Positions 16,398 to 25,775 of a stretch of DNA of 64,000 nt are shown here, in pieces. The position numbers were made by a program, and so were the translations under genes. The notes beneath the pieces are model-generated. The model saw only the letters and a list, made by a program, of their open reading frames with translations. It did not search any database and was not told the origin of the DNA. The DNA lies in NCBI RefSeq assembly GCF_001570365.1, contig NZ_BBYK01000070.1, forward strand, positions 1,717 through 65,716, in the 5' to 3' direction. Source of the stretch: Microtetraspora fusca (GTDB lineage Bacteria > Actinomycetota > Actinomycetes > Streptosporangiales > Streptosporangiaceae). How positions within the stretch are numbered: position 1 is the first letter of the stretch; each line of letters begins with the position of its first letter.

Positions 16398-17210
16398 ATG
16401 AGAACGCCCACGGTGGACTTCTCTCACCGCACGCCGTATGACGAGTACGTCGGCACCGACGTCTTGCACGCGCTCCTCAGACCGCGGACCGACGTGCCCG
16501 AGGAGCCCGCGTTCCTGGTGACCACGCAGGTCATGGAGCTGTACTTCGGACTGATCAGAACCGAGCTGCGGTTGGCCGTGCGACGGCTGGACGAGGACGA
16601 CGCGGTCGGGGCGACCGCCGTCCTGCGCCGGGTCACGCGCTATGTGGACGTGCTGAACGCGGCCTGGTCGGCGCTGGGCACGCTCACCCCGCCCCGGTTC
16701 AACGCCTTCCGCGAGAGCCTCGGCGAGGCGTCCGGGTTCCAGTCGGCGATGTACCGCCATGTGGAGTTCCTTCTCGGGAACAAGTCCGAGCCGCTGACCC
16801 GCCCGCACCGGGGGAGCCCGGAGGCCTACCGGGAGCTGCTGGCCGCCCTGCGCGCGCCGAGCCTGTACGACGCCGTGCTGGCCCTGCTGTCCCGGAACGG
16901 CCACCCGATCCCTTCGGCGACCCTCGCCCGCGACCCGGCCGAGCCGTACGAGCCGAGCCCGGTGGTGGAGGCGGCGTGGGTGCGTGTCTACACCGAGCTC
17001 GGGCCGGGCGACGCCCTGTGGGAGCTGGCCGAGGCGCTCACCGACGTGGCCGAGCGGTTCTCGGAGTGGCGGCACCGCCATCTGATGGCGGTGCGGCGCA
17101 CGATGGGCGCCAAGATCGGCACCGGCGGCTCCAGCGGCGCGGGCTGGCTGGAGCGCTCGATGGGGCGGGACGTCTTCCCCGAGCTGTGGTCCGCCCGCAC
17201 CGCCATGTGA
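16398..17210 (+). CDS. kynA: Tryptophan 2,3-dioxygenase
   Basis: A 270-residue heme enzyme that opens the indole ring of L-tryptophan to N-formylkynurenine. Family hallmarks: PEEPAFLVTTQVMELYF near residue 34, SLGEASGFQSAMYRHVEFLLGNK at 107-129 and the heme-binding block RHLMAVRRTMGAKIG with axial His228, followed by TGGSSGAGWL. AGGAGGGAGCC precedes the ATG. No kynurenine formamidase or kynureninase is adjacent. The gene is divergent from an Lrp regulator and convergent with the NRPS operon, separated from it by a strong hairpin. In several NRPS pathways a dedicated paralogue supplies kynurenine, so a link to the peptide is possible but unproven; general tryptophan catabolism is the default. 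Confidence 0.95.
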   Translation: MRTPTVDFSHRTPYDEYVGTDVLHALLRPRTDVPEEPAFLVTTQVMELYFGLIRTELRLAVRRLDEDDAVGATAVLRRVTRYVDVLNAAWSALGTLTPPRFNAFRESLGEASGFQSAMYRHVEFLLGNKSEPLTRPHRGSPEAYRELLAALRAPSLYDAVLALLSRNGHPIPSATLARDPAEPYEPSPVVEAAWVRVYTELGPGDALWELAEALTDVAERFSEWRHRHLMAVRRTMGAKIGTGGSSGAGWLERSMGRDVFPELWSARTAM

Positions 17211-17227
17211 CACAGCCGCAGAGCACG

Positions 17228-17274
17228 CACCGGGCCCGGGCCGCCTCGGAAGGGGAGGCGACCCGGGCCCGGTG
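17228..17274. terminator. Bidirectional terminator between kynA and the NRPS operon
   Basis: CACCGGGCCCGGG at 17228-17240 pairs perfectly with CCCGGGCCCGGTG at 17262-17274, with an additional inner stem GCCTC/GAGGC. It separates the two convergent stop codons (17210 and 17280). Confidence 0.9.
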
Positions 17275-17279
17275 TCCGG

Positions 17280-20200
17280 TCACCGCGCCAGCGCGTGCCG
17301 GTCGGCCTCGTCCTGCAGCTCGTCGAGGTCGGTGCTGATCGTCGCCGTCGGCAGCGCGTCGGGCAGCTCGTCCTCGATGTAGCGGAGCCGCCTCATCCGG
17401 AGCCCGGCGACGCCCCACAGCGTGAGCAGCACGCCCGACACGGCCATCATCGCCCCGATCGCCGGGCCCGTCGCCGCCCCGGTCAGCGACTCCGACCACG
17501 AGGTGAGCGGCGCCGCCGTCAGGTAGCCGATCGGGGTCATCGCGGTGGCCAGCATCTGGTTGGTGGCCAGCACCCGGCCCTGCAGCTCGCCCCTGACCTT
17601 GAGCTGGATGATCGACAGCCAGTGGGCGTTGATCACGCTGGTCGAGCCCCAGCGGAACGCCAGGCCGACCGCGATCAGCGGGACCACCGCCAGCCAGCCG
17701 GTCACGCCGACGAGCACGGTCGCCAGGCCCGCGAGGGCCACGAAGCCGACCATGCCGTCGGCGAGGCGGCGGGTGCCGCCCCAGACCATCATCACGACGC
17801 TGCCGAGCACCGCGCCGAGACCACCGGCCGCCGTCACCACGCCCAGGTCGGCCGCGTCCCCGAGCGACAGCACCATGGGCGAGACCACCGCGAGCGTGAG
17901 CGCGGTGAAGTAGTTGACGGCCATGAAGTACCCGGCCATCACCATCAGCGGGGGCCGCCGCGTGAAGAACCGCCAGCCGCCGGCCACCGCCGCACGGAAC
18001 GACTCCTCCCTGCGCCGGAACATCCGGTTCGGGATCCGTACGGCGAGCAGTGAGAGGAACGCGATCGCGAACGTCACCACGTCGGCGCCGACCACGACCG
18101 GCAGCCCGGCGAGCGCGACGAGCGCGCCGCCCGCCAGCGGGGCGACGAGGTTGCCCAGGCCGAGCCCGGCCTGCGCCAGCGCGTTCGCCTGTGGCAGGTA
18201 CGGCTTGGGCACGAGCTGGGCGATGGCGGCCAGATAGGCGGGCCGGTGGAACGCCGTGACCACCGAGGTCAGCGTCACGACCGCGCAGACCATGACGAAG
18301 TCGAGCCGGTCCAGCCACAGCAGCGCGGCCACCGCCGCCATGGCGAGGCCGTTGACCGCGTCGCAGGCCAGCATGATCCGCCGCCGGTCGTACCGGTCGG
18401 CGATCGCGCCGCCCATCGGGCCGACGAGCACGGTCGGCAGCAGCGCCAGCATCGTGACCAGGGCGAAGTCGAAGACCGCGCCGCTGCGCTGGAAGGTCCA
18501 CACGCCCAGGCCGAACGAGCTGAGCGAGCTGCCGACCATCGACACGAGCTGGCCGATCGCCACGGTGTAGAAACCGCCCAGGCCGCGCGGTCCCGGTCCG
18601 GCCGCGCGCTCCGGCGTGCTCGCGGGTTCGGCGTCCGGCGCGCCCTCGGCGGGCCGCTCGTCCGGATCCGTCCAGCGGCGCAGCGCCTCGGTCAGGTGGT
18701 CGCCGAGCTGGTCGGGCTGGTGGCGCAGGAAGTAGTGACCGGCGTTCGGGATCACGGCGAGCTCGACGCGGTCCGCGAACGCCGTCCACTCCCGGTAGCG
18801 CTCCTCGTACAGCTCCGTGGCGCGGTCGGAGCCGCCGATGACGACGAGCACCGGAGCCCGCAGCCTGGGGCTCTCCGGCTCCGCCAGCCGCCGGGTGAAC
18901 CACGCCTGCGCCTGGCGGGCGTCGTGCCTGAGCGCCTTGACGGCGGTCTCGACCGCCGGGCCCTCCAGGTCCTCGGGCAGGCCGCCCATCGCCCGCAGCA
19001 CGTCGCGGTAGGCGCGGTCCGACAGCCACCGGTCGGCCGGCAGGCGCCGGTTGAACCACGCGGACAGCTTTCCGGGGAGCCGTGCGGTCGGGAAGCTCCC
19101 GCCGAGGAAGACGCCGGTGACCGCCACCCCCGTCTCCTCCAGCCGCAGGGCCAGGGCGGTCGCGAGCGCCGTGCCCACGCAGTGGCCGTAGACCGCGATC
19201 GGCCCGTTCTCCCTGGCGGCGAGCTCGGCCACGCAGCGCTCGACCACCTCCTCCACCGGCTGCGGCTCCTCGTCGGGACGGGCCGGGTCGTGGCCGGGCA
19301 GTTCGAGCGCCAGCACCTCGACGCCCTCCGGCAGCGCCTCCGCGAGCGGGCGGTAGACCGCCGCCGAGCCGCCGCCGTACGGCACGCAGACCACGGTCGC
19401 GGTCGCCGTGGCGCCCGCCTTCGGGCCGCGGAGCCGGTGCAGCAGGCCGCCCCCGCCGCCCTCACCGGAGGCGCGGCCGTCGAGGAGGGCGGCCAGCTCG
19501 CGCACGGTCGGGTTGGTGAACAGGTCGATGACCCGCAGCCCGGCGTCGATCTCGTGGACGGCCTTGACCGCCACGAAGGAGTCGCCGCCCAGCGCGAAGA
19601 AGTCGTCGGTCGCGCCGACGGCCTCCACACCGAGCAGCCGCGCCCAGACCTCCGCGACGCGCCGCTCGGTGTCCGTGGCGGGCGCCACCTGCTCGCCCGC
19701 GCTCGCCGCGCCCAGTTCGGCGACCAGCCGCGTACGGTCCACCTTGCCGTTGGGGTTGAGCGGGAAGGCGTCCAGCAGCGTGATGACCGAGGGCACCATG
19801 TAGTCGGGCAGCGCGTCGCGCAGCGCCGCGCGGACGCCGTCCACCGTCGGCCCGTCCGGAGCGGCGGGGACCACCCAGGCGGCGAGCCGCCGTCCGGTGC
19901 CCTCGCCCACCGGGAGGACCACGGCGTCCGCGACCCCCGGGAGCGCACGGCAGACCGAGGCGACCTCACCCGGTTCGACCCGGTATCCCCGGATCTTCAC
20001 CTGGTCGTCGATCCGGCCGAGGAACTCCACGTACCCCTCGGAGGTCACCCGGGCTTGGTCTCCCGACCGGTACCACCGGCCGTCGTCCCGGGTGACATAG
20101 CGCGGGTCCTCCGGGTGCCCCAGATAGCCCCGCGCCACCTGCGGGCCGCCGATCCACAGCTCGCCCGCCACGCCGTACGGCAGGGCCCGCCCGGCCCGGT

Positions 20201-23200
20201 CGGCCACGAAGCAGCGCGCCTCCGGCAGCGGCAGGCCCAGCGGGACGTTCGCGGTCGCCCGGGTGGCGTCCCGGACCGAGCAGCCGAGCACGGCCACGGT
20301 CGTCTCGGTCGGGCCGTAGTGGACCTGGACCTCCAGGTCGGGCCGTACCTCGGCGATCCGGTCCACCAGCGTCCACGGCACGGCCTCGCCCGCGAGGACG
20401 AGCACCCGGCGCGGCAGCACCGCCGACAGGTCGCCGTGCGAGGCGAGCAGCTCCAGATGGCTCGGCACGCACTTGAGGAAGTCGACGCCGTGCTTCGCCA
20501 TGTGGGCGGCGAAGGCGGGCGGGTCGGTCGCCGTGTCCCGGTCCAGCAGGTGCAGCGCCGCGCCGGTGGTCAGCGCGCCGAACACGTTGAGGATGCCGAG
20601 GTCGGCCGCGGCCGTGGACGCCAGCGCCCACGACGCGAGCGGCCCGGCCGGGGCGAGCCGGGACAGGATCCCGTCCAGGTAGGCCGTGATGTTCCGGTGC
20701 TCGACCGCCACCCCCTTGGGCGTGCCGGTCGAGCCGGACGTGAAGATCACGTACGCGAGGTCCTCGGGGCCGGCCTCGACGTCCGGCTCCTCGGCGCCGG
20801 CGGCCGTCCCGTCCGGGGAGTAGGGCGGGACGGCGGTGACGTCCTCGGGCACGCGGGCCGCGAGGTCCGGGGCGCAGACCACCACGCGGGCCCCGGCGGT
20901 GGACAGCACCGCCGCGATCCGGTCGGCCGGCGCGGCGTCGTCGATCGGGACGTAACCCGCGCCCGCCTTGAGTGCGCCGAGCATGGCCACCGGCAGGTCC
21001 CGGGTCCGCTCCATCAGGACCGCCACCCGGTCCCCGCGTGCCACCCCGGCCGCGCGCAGCCGGCGGGTGAGCAGCCGGGCCCGCTCCTCCAGCTCCGCGT
21101 AGGTGAGGGCGCCGTCCGCCGCCACGACCGCGGTCGCCTCCGGGGTCCGCGCCGCGTGCGCGGAGATCCGGCCGTGCAGGGTCGGCCCGCCGAGCGGCGA
21201 CCGCTGCGGCCCCGTCAGCAGCGCGTCCGCGCCGGGGTCGAGGTCGAGGTCGCCGATCCGGCGGCCGGGATCCGCGGTCATCTGGTCCAGGACCGCCACG
21301 AAGAACCCGGCGAGCCGCCGCGCCGTCGCCTCGTCGAACAGCTCGGGCCGGTACGCCAGGCCGCCCCACAGGCCCGCGCCGGTGTCCTGGACCGTCCAGC
21401 TCAGGTCGAACTTCGCGGTGACCGGCCGCATCTCCACCGCCTCGGCGGCGAGGCCGGGGAAGCCGGTGATCGGGCCGGCCGCGTCGTACACGTTGAGCAG
21501 CACCGGGGGCAGGACCTGCGACCCGCCCGGGCCGAGCGACTCGTCCGCGTGCGCGAAGGCGTCCAGCGTCTCCGCGCGGGCCCGCTCGACGAGGTCCCCG
21601 CCGGTCAGGCCGTCCTCCACCGAGGTGCGGATCACCAGGGTCTGCAGGAAGCAGCCGATGAGCCGCTCGGTCTCGGGGTGCCGCCGGCCGGACTCGGGCA
21701 CCGCCACGCCGATGTCGGAGCCGCCCGACACCCGCGCGAGCATCGCCTGCAGGCCCGCGAGCAGAACCATGAACACCGTGGCGCCGTGCGCGGAGGCGAG
21801 ACCCCGCACCCGGGCGGCCAGGTCGTCCGGCAGCTCCAGGTCCAGCAGGCCGACGCCGGTTCCGGGGGCGGCGGGCCGCACCCGGTCGGCGGGGAGCGCG
21901 ATCTCGGCGGGCATGCCGTCGAGTTGGGTCGCCCACCAGCCGGATTCCGCCGACTCGGCGGCCATCCGCTGCCACTCCGCGATATCCGCGAACTGGCGGT
22001 CGAGGGGAGCGGGCGCGGGCCCGGCCCCCGTACGCGCCGCGTAGAGGTCGGCGAGGTCCCGGAGGAGGACGCCGCGCGACCAGGCGTCGCTCGCGATGTG
22101 GTGGAGCACCAGAGAGAGCACGTGCTCGCGCGGACCGAGCACCAGGATCGCCGCGCGCAGCGGGTACTCCTCGGCCAGCCGGAACGGCCGCCGGGCCAGC
22201 TCGTCCAGGCGCGCCGCCACCGCGGGATCCGGCAGGGAGCGGCCGTCCAGGTCGGCGACCGCCTCCACCACGACCCGCGACGCCGGGCCGGTCACCGCGT
22301 ACGGCTCCGCGTCGCGGACCTCGACGGTCGAGCGCAGCACCTCGTGCCGCTCGGCCAGGTCCACGACGGCGAGCCGGAGCGCCTCCACGTCCAGCTCACC
22401 CTCGAACCGGATCACGACCGGCACGTTGTAGGCCGCGCTGTCCGGGTCCACCTCGCCGGCCAGCCACATCTGGCGCTGCAAGGGGGAGAGCGGGACCGGG
22501 CCGTCGCCCGCGCGCCGGGGGATCCCGGCGGGCGCGGGGGCCGCCTCGCTCCGGGGCAGGGCGTCCAGCGCGGCGGCCAGGTCGGCGAGCACCGGGTGCT
22601 CGAAGATCAGCCGCAGCGGGACCGTGACCCCGAGCCCGACGCCGAGCCGGCCGGCCACGCGTACGGCGGTGAAGGAGTCGCCGCCCAGCGCGAAGAAGTC
22701 GGCGTTCACTCCGATGGCGTCGCCGTCCGCGCCGTTGCCGGCGGCGGCCTTGGACGCGAGCAGCTCCGCCCAGACGCGGGCGATCAGCCGTTCGGTCTCC
22801 GTCGCGGGCGCGGGGCCCGATCCGTCCGAGGCCGGCGGGTCGGACCGGTCGGCCGCGAGCGCGTCGAGCAGGCGGGCGCGGTCCACCTTGCCGTTCGCGT
22901 TGAGCGGCAGCGCGTCCACCAGCGTGATCGCCGAGGGCACCATGTAGTCCGGCAGCACGCGCCGCAGGGCCGCGCGGATCTCGTCCACCGTGGGCCCGTC
23001 CGGAGCCGCGGGGACCAGCCAGGCGGCCAGCCGCCGTCCGGCGCCCTCGCCCGCGGGCAGGACCACCGCCTCCGCCACGCCCGGCAGCGCCCGGCAGGCG
23101 GCGGCGATCTCGCCCGGCTCGACCCGGTATCCCCGGATCTTCACCTGGTCGTCCACGCGGCCGAGGAACTCCACGACGCCGTCGCGGGTGATCCGCACCC

Positions 23201-25775
23201 GGTCGCCGGACCGGTACCACCGGCCGTCCGCCCGCTCCACGTAGCGCGCGTTGCCGGGGTCGCCCAGATATCCCCGGGCGACCTGCGGGCCGCCGATCCA
23301 CAGCTCGCCCGCCACGCCGTACGGCACGGCCCGCCCGGCGGCGTCGGCGACGAAGCAGCGCACGCCGGGGAAGGGGGTGCCGAGCGGCGCCACCGAGCCC
23401 GTGCGCGCGACCGCCCCGGCCGCGCAGCCGAGCACCGAGACCGTGGTCTCGGTCGGCCCGTAGTGGATCTGGACCTCCAGGTCGGGCCGCACCTGCGCGA
23501 TCCGGTCGACCAGCGTCCACGGCGTCGCCTCGCCGGCGAGCACGAGCAGGCGGCGGGGCAGCACCGCCGCGAGATCGCCGTGCGCCGCCAGCAGTTCGAG
23601 CTGGCTCGGCACGCACTTGACCGCGTCCACCTCGTGCCGGCGCAGCCAGGCCGCGTACGCCTCCGGATCGACGGCCGTCTCCCTGCCGAGCACGTGCAGC
23701 GCCGCGCCCGTGGTCAGCGCGCCGAAGACGTTCAGCAGGCCGAGGTCGGCGGCGATCGTCGAGACGAGCGCGTACGAGCGGGGAGCGGCGTCACCCTGCC
23801 CGACCCGGGTGAGCACGGCATCCAGGTACGCGGTCAGCTGGCGATGCTCGACCGCCACCCCCTTCGGCGTGCCGGTCGAGCCGGAGGTGAAGATCACGTA
23901 GGCGAGATCCGCGCCGTCTCCGCTTTCCGCGGCCGCGTCCGCGACGTCGTCGCCGGGGACGACCGCGACGACGCCCTCGGGCAGGCGATCCGCCAGTTCG
24001 GGCGCGCAGACCGCGACACGCACCCCGCCGCCGGCCACCATGGCGGCGATCCGGTCCCGCGGCGCGGCGTCGTCGATCGGGACGTACGCCGCCCCGGTCT
24101 TGAGCACGGCGAGCAGCGCCACCGGCAGGTCCCGGGTCCGCTCCATGAGGAGGGCGACCCGGTCGCCGCGCGCCACCTCGGCGTCGCGCAGCCGCCCGGC
24201 CAGGCCGTTCGCGCGCGCGTCCAGCTCGGCGTACGTGAGCGTGCCGTCCGCCGCCACGACGGCGGTCGCCGACGGCGTACGGGCGGCCTGGGCGGAGATC
24301 CGGCCGTGCAGGGTGGGCGCGCCGAGCGCCGGCGGCGCGGGCTCGGCGAGGGCGGGGTCGGCGCCCGGCTCCAGCTCCAGCTCGCCGACCGGGCGGTCCG
24401 GATCCGCCACGAACTGGGCGAGCAGCGCGCCGAACCAGCCCGCGAGGCGGGCCGCCGTGTCCGGTTCGTACAGGTCCGAGCGGTAGGTGAGCTCGCCGCG
24501 CAGCGCGCCGCCGTCCTCGACGAAGGCCCACGCCTGGTCGAACTTCGCCGCGAACGGCGGCACCTCGAACGGCTCGGCGGTCAGGCCGGGGAAGCCGGCG
24601 ACCTCGCCCGGGGCGTCGTAGACGTTGAGCAGCACGTCGAACAGCGGCGCCGCCGTGCCCGAGCGCGGCGGGCGCACCCGCTCCACGACGCGGTCGAACG
24701 GGACGTCCGCGTGGCCGAACACGTCGAGCGCGGCGGAGCGGGCCTGCCCGACCAGCTCCCTCCCGGTGCGGGCGCCGTCCACCGTCCCGCGTACGACCAG
24801 GGTCTCGACCAGGCAGCCGACCAGCGACTCGGTGTCGGGGTGCCGGCGGCCGGACTCCGGCACGCCCACGGTCACGTCGGCGCTCGCCTCGGAGCCGCCC
24901 GACACCCGCGCCACCGTCGCCTGCAGCGCCGCCAGCAGCACCATGAACACGGTGGCGCCGCTCTCCGCCGCGAGCGCGCGCAGCCGCGCGACCGTCTCGG
25001 GGGCCAGCGGCACGTCCACCACGCCGGCCCGCCACGCCGCCCCGGGAGGGGACGCACGGTCGGGAAGGAGGCCGGGGACCGGTTCCAGCCCGGCCAGCCG
25101 GTCCTCCCACCAATCCAGCGCCCGTTCCGCCTCGGGGGAGGAGGCGCGGGCGGTCGCCCACGCGGCCACGTCCGAGTAGCGCGTCGCGGGCGGGTCGAGC
25201 GCCGGACCGCTCCCCAGCCGGTGCCGGTACAGCGCGGCCAGGTCACCGAGGAGCAGCGGCTGCGCCCATGCGTCGATCGCGACGTGGTGCATGAGCAGGA
25301 GCAGCACGTGCTCCCCGGGACCGGCGGCGAGCAGGGTCGCCCGCAGCGGATACTCCTCCGCCAGCCGGAACGGCACCCGCGCCAGCTCCGCCACCCTGCT
25401 CGGGAGCGCCTCGGGGGCGACCTCCTCCACCGCGACGTCGATCCGGTCCGCCTCGCCGGTGACCGCGTACGGCTCGCCGTCGCGGACCTCCACCGTCGAG
25501 CGCAGCACCTCGTGCCGCTCGGCCAGGTCCACCACGGCCCGCCGAAGCGCGGCGACGTCCAGCTCGCCGCGCAGCCGCAGCGCCACGGGCACGTTGTAGG
25601 CGGGGCTGTCCCGCTCCATCTCGGACGCGAGCCACATCCGCCGCTGCACGGGCGACAGCCGCCAGGGCCCGTCGTCCGCACGCCGGGGGATGCCCGCCGG
25701 CGTCGCCTGGCGCGCCTGGGCGATGCGGCGGTTGAGCAGCTCGCGCAGCCGGTCCTCGCCGGAGACGACGGTCAT
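17280..25775 (-). CDS. NRPS fused to an exporter: C-A-T-C-A-T-TE-MFS
   Basis: One 2831-residue polypeptide. Domains in order (approximate residues): C1 25-450 with HHVAIDA near 161; A1 485-960 with FTSGSTGTPKG near 630; T1 with LGGDS near 1028; C2 1085-1500 with HHIASDA; A2 1525-2000; T2 with LGGDS near 2060; thioesterase 2125-2360 with nucleophile elbow YGHCVG (Cys2199) and a late His in NAGHYFLRHQ; then a Pro/Glu linker and a complete MFS transporter from about 2400 to the end (GFYTVAIGQLVSMVG, loop motif GGAIADRYDRRR, ten to twelve helices). Hand-read adenylation codes are DLLKVAHVSK and DLLKVAHVAK, nearly identical. No epimerase or methyltransferase domain. The ATG at 25775 overlaps the preceding NRPS stop by 4 nt and has AGGAGG upstream. 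It probably elongates, releases and exports the peptide begun by its partner. NRPS/MFS fusions are rare but known from annotation. Confidence 0.93.
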   Translation of the reverse strand: MTVVSGEDRLRELLNRRIAQARQATPAGIPRRADDGPWRLSPVQRRMWLASEMERDSPAYNVPVALRLRGELDVAALRRAVVDLAERHEVLRSTVEVRDGEPYAVTGEADRIDVAVEEVAPEALPSRVAELARVPFRLAEEYPLRATLLAAGPGEHVLLLLMHHVAIDAWAQPLLLGDLAALYRHRLGSGPALDPPATRYSDVAAWATARASSPEAERALDWWEDRLAGLEPVPGLLPDRASPPGAAWRAGVVDVPLAPETVARLRALAAESGATVFMVLLAALQATVARVSGGSEASADVTVGVPESGRRHPDTESLVGCLVETLVVRGTVDGARTGRELVGQARSAALDVFGHADVPFDRVVERVRPPRSGTAAPLFDVLLNVYDAPGEVAGFPGLTAEPFEVPPFAAKFDQAWAFVEDGGALRGELTYRSDLYEPDTAARLAGWFGALLAQFVADPDRPVGELELEPGADPALAEPAPPALGAPTLHGRISAQAARTPSATAVVAADGTLTYAELDARANGLAGRLRDAEVARGDRVALLMERTRDLPVALLAVLKTGAAYVPIDDAAPRDRIAAMVAGGGVRVAVCAPELADRLPEGVVAVVPGDDVADAAAESGDGADLAYVIFTSGSTGTPKGVAVEHRQLTAYLDAVLTRVGQGDAAPRSYALVSTIAADLGLLNVFGALTTGAALHVLGRETAVDPEAYAAWLRRHEVDAVKCVPSQLELLAAHGDLAAVLPRRLLVLAGEATPWTLVDRIAQVRPDLEVQIHYGPTETTVSVLGCAAGAVARTGSVAPLGTPFPGVRCFVADAAGRAVPYGVAGELWIGGPQVARGYLGDPGNARYVERADGRWYRSGDRVRITRDGVVEFLGRVDDQVKIRGYRVEPGEIAAACRALPGVAEAVVLPAGEGAGRRLAAWLVPAAPDGPTVDEIRAALRRVLPDYMVPSAITLVDALPLNANGKVDRARLLDALAADRSDPPASDGSGPAPATETERLIARVWAELLASKAAAGNGADGDAIGVNADFFALGGDSFTAVRVAGRLGVGLGVTVPLRLIFEHPVLADLAAALDALPRSEAAPAPAGIPRRAGDGPVPLSPLQRQMWLAGEVDPDSAAYNVPVVIRFEGELDVEALRLAVVDLAERHEVLRSTVEVRDAEPYAVTGPASRVVVEAVADLDGRSLPDPAVAARLDELARRPFRLAEEYPLRAAILVLGPREHVLSLVLHHIASDAWSRGVLLRDLADLYAARTGAGPAPAPLDRQFADIAEWQRMAAESAESGWWATQLDGMPAEIALPADRVRPAAPGTGVGLLDLELPDDLAARVRGLASAHGATVFMVLLAGLQAMLARVSGGSDIGVAVPESGRRHPETERLIGCFLQTLVIRTSVEDGLTGGDLVERARAETLDAFAHADESLGPGGSQVLPPVLLNVYDAAGPITGFPGLAAEAVEMRPVTAKFDLSWTVQDTGAGLWGGLAYRPELFDEATARRLAGFFVAVLDQMTADPGRRIGDLDLDPGADALLTGPQRSPLGGPTLHGRISAHAARTPEATAVVAADGALTYAELEERARLLTRRLRAAGVARGDRVAVLMERTRDLPVAMLGALKAGAGYVPIDDAAPADRIAAVLSTAGARVVVCAPDLAARVPEDVTAVPPYSPDGTAAGAEEPDVEAGPEDLAYVIFTSGSTGTPKGVAVEHRNITAYLDGILSRLAPAGPLASWALASTAAADLGILNVFGALTTGAALHLLDRDTATDPPAFAAHMAKHGVDFLKCVPSHLELLASHGDLSAVLPRRVLVLAGEAVPWTLVDRIAEVRPDLEVQVHYGPTETTVAVLGCSVRDATRATANVPLGLPLPEARCFVADRAGRALPYGVAGELWIGGPQVARGYLGHPEDPRYVTRDDGRWYRSGDQARVTSEGYVEFLGRIDDQVKIRGYRVEPGEVASVCRALPGVADAVVLPVGEGTGRRLAAWVVPAAPDGPTVDGVRAALRDALPDYMVPSVITLLDAFPLNPNGKVDRTRLVAELGAASAGEQVAPATDTERRVAEVWARLLGVEAVGATDDFFALGGDSFVAVKAVHEIDAGLRVIDLFTNPTVRELAALLDGRASGEGGGGGLLHRLRGPKAGATATATVVCVPYGGGSAAVYRPLAEALPEGVEVLALELPGHDPARPDEEPQPVEEVVERCVAELAARENGPIAVYGHCVGTALATALALRLEETGVAVTGVFLGGSFPTARLPGKLSAWFNRRLPADRWLSDRAYRDVLRAMGGLPEDLEGPAVETAVKALRHDARQAQAWFTRRLAEPESPRLRAPVLVVIGGSDRATELYEERYREWTAFADRVELAVIPNAGHYFLRHQPDQLGDHLTEALRRWTDPDERPAEGAPDAEPASTPERAAGPGPRGLGGFYTVAIGQLVSMVGSSLSSFGLGVWTFQRSGAVFDFALVTMLALLPTVLVGPMGGAIADRYDRRRIMLACDAVNGLAMAAVAALLWLDRLDFVMVCAVVTLTSVVTAFHRPAYLAAIAQLVPKPYLPQANALAQAGLGLGNLVAPLAGGALVALAGLPVVVGADVVTFAIAFLSLLAVRIPNRMFRRREESFRAAVAGGWRFFTRRPPLMVMAGYFMAVNYFTALTLAVVSPMVLSLGDAADLGVVTAAGGLGAVLGSVVMMVWGGTRRLADGMVGFVALAGLATVLVGVTGWLAVVPLIAVGLAFRWGSTSVINAHWLSIIQLKVRGELQGRVLATNQMLATAMTPIGYLTAAPLTSWSESLTGAATGPAIGAMMAVSGVLLTLWGVAGLRMRRLRYIEDELPDALPTATISTDLDELQDEADRHALAR

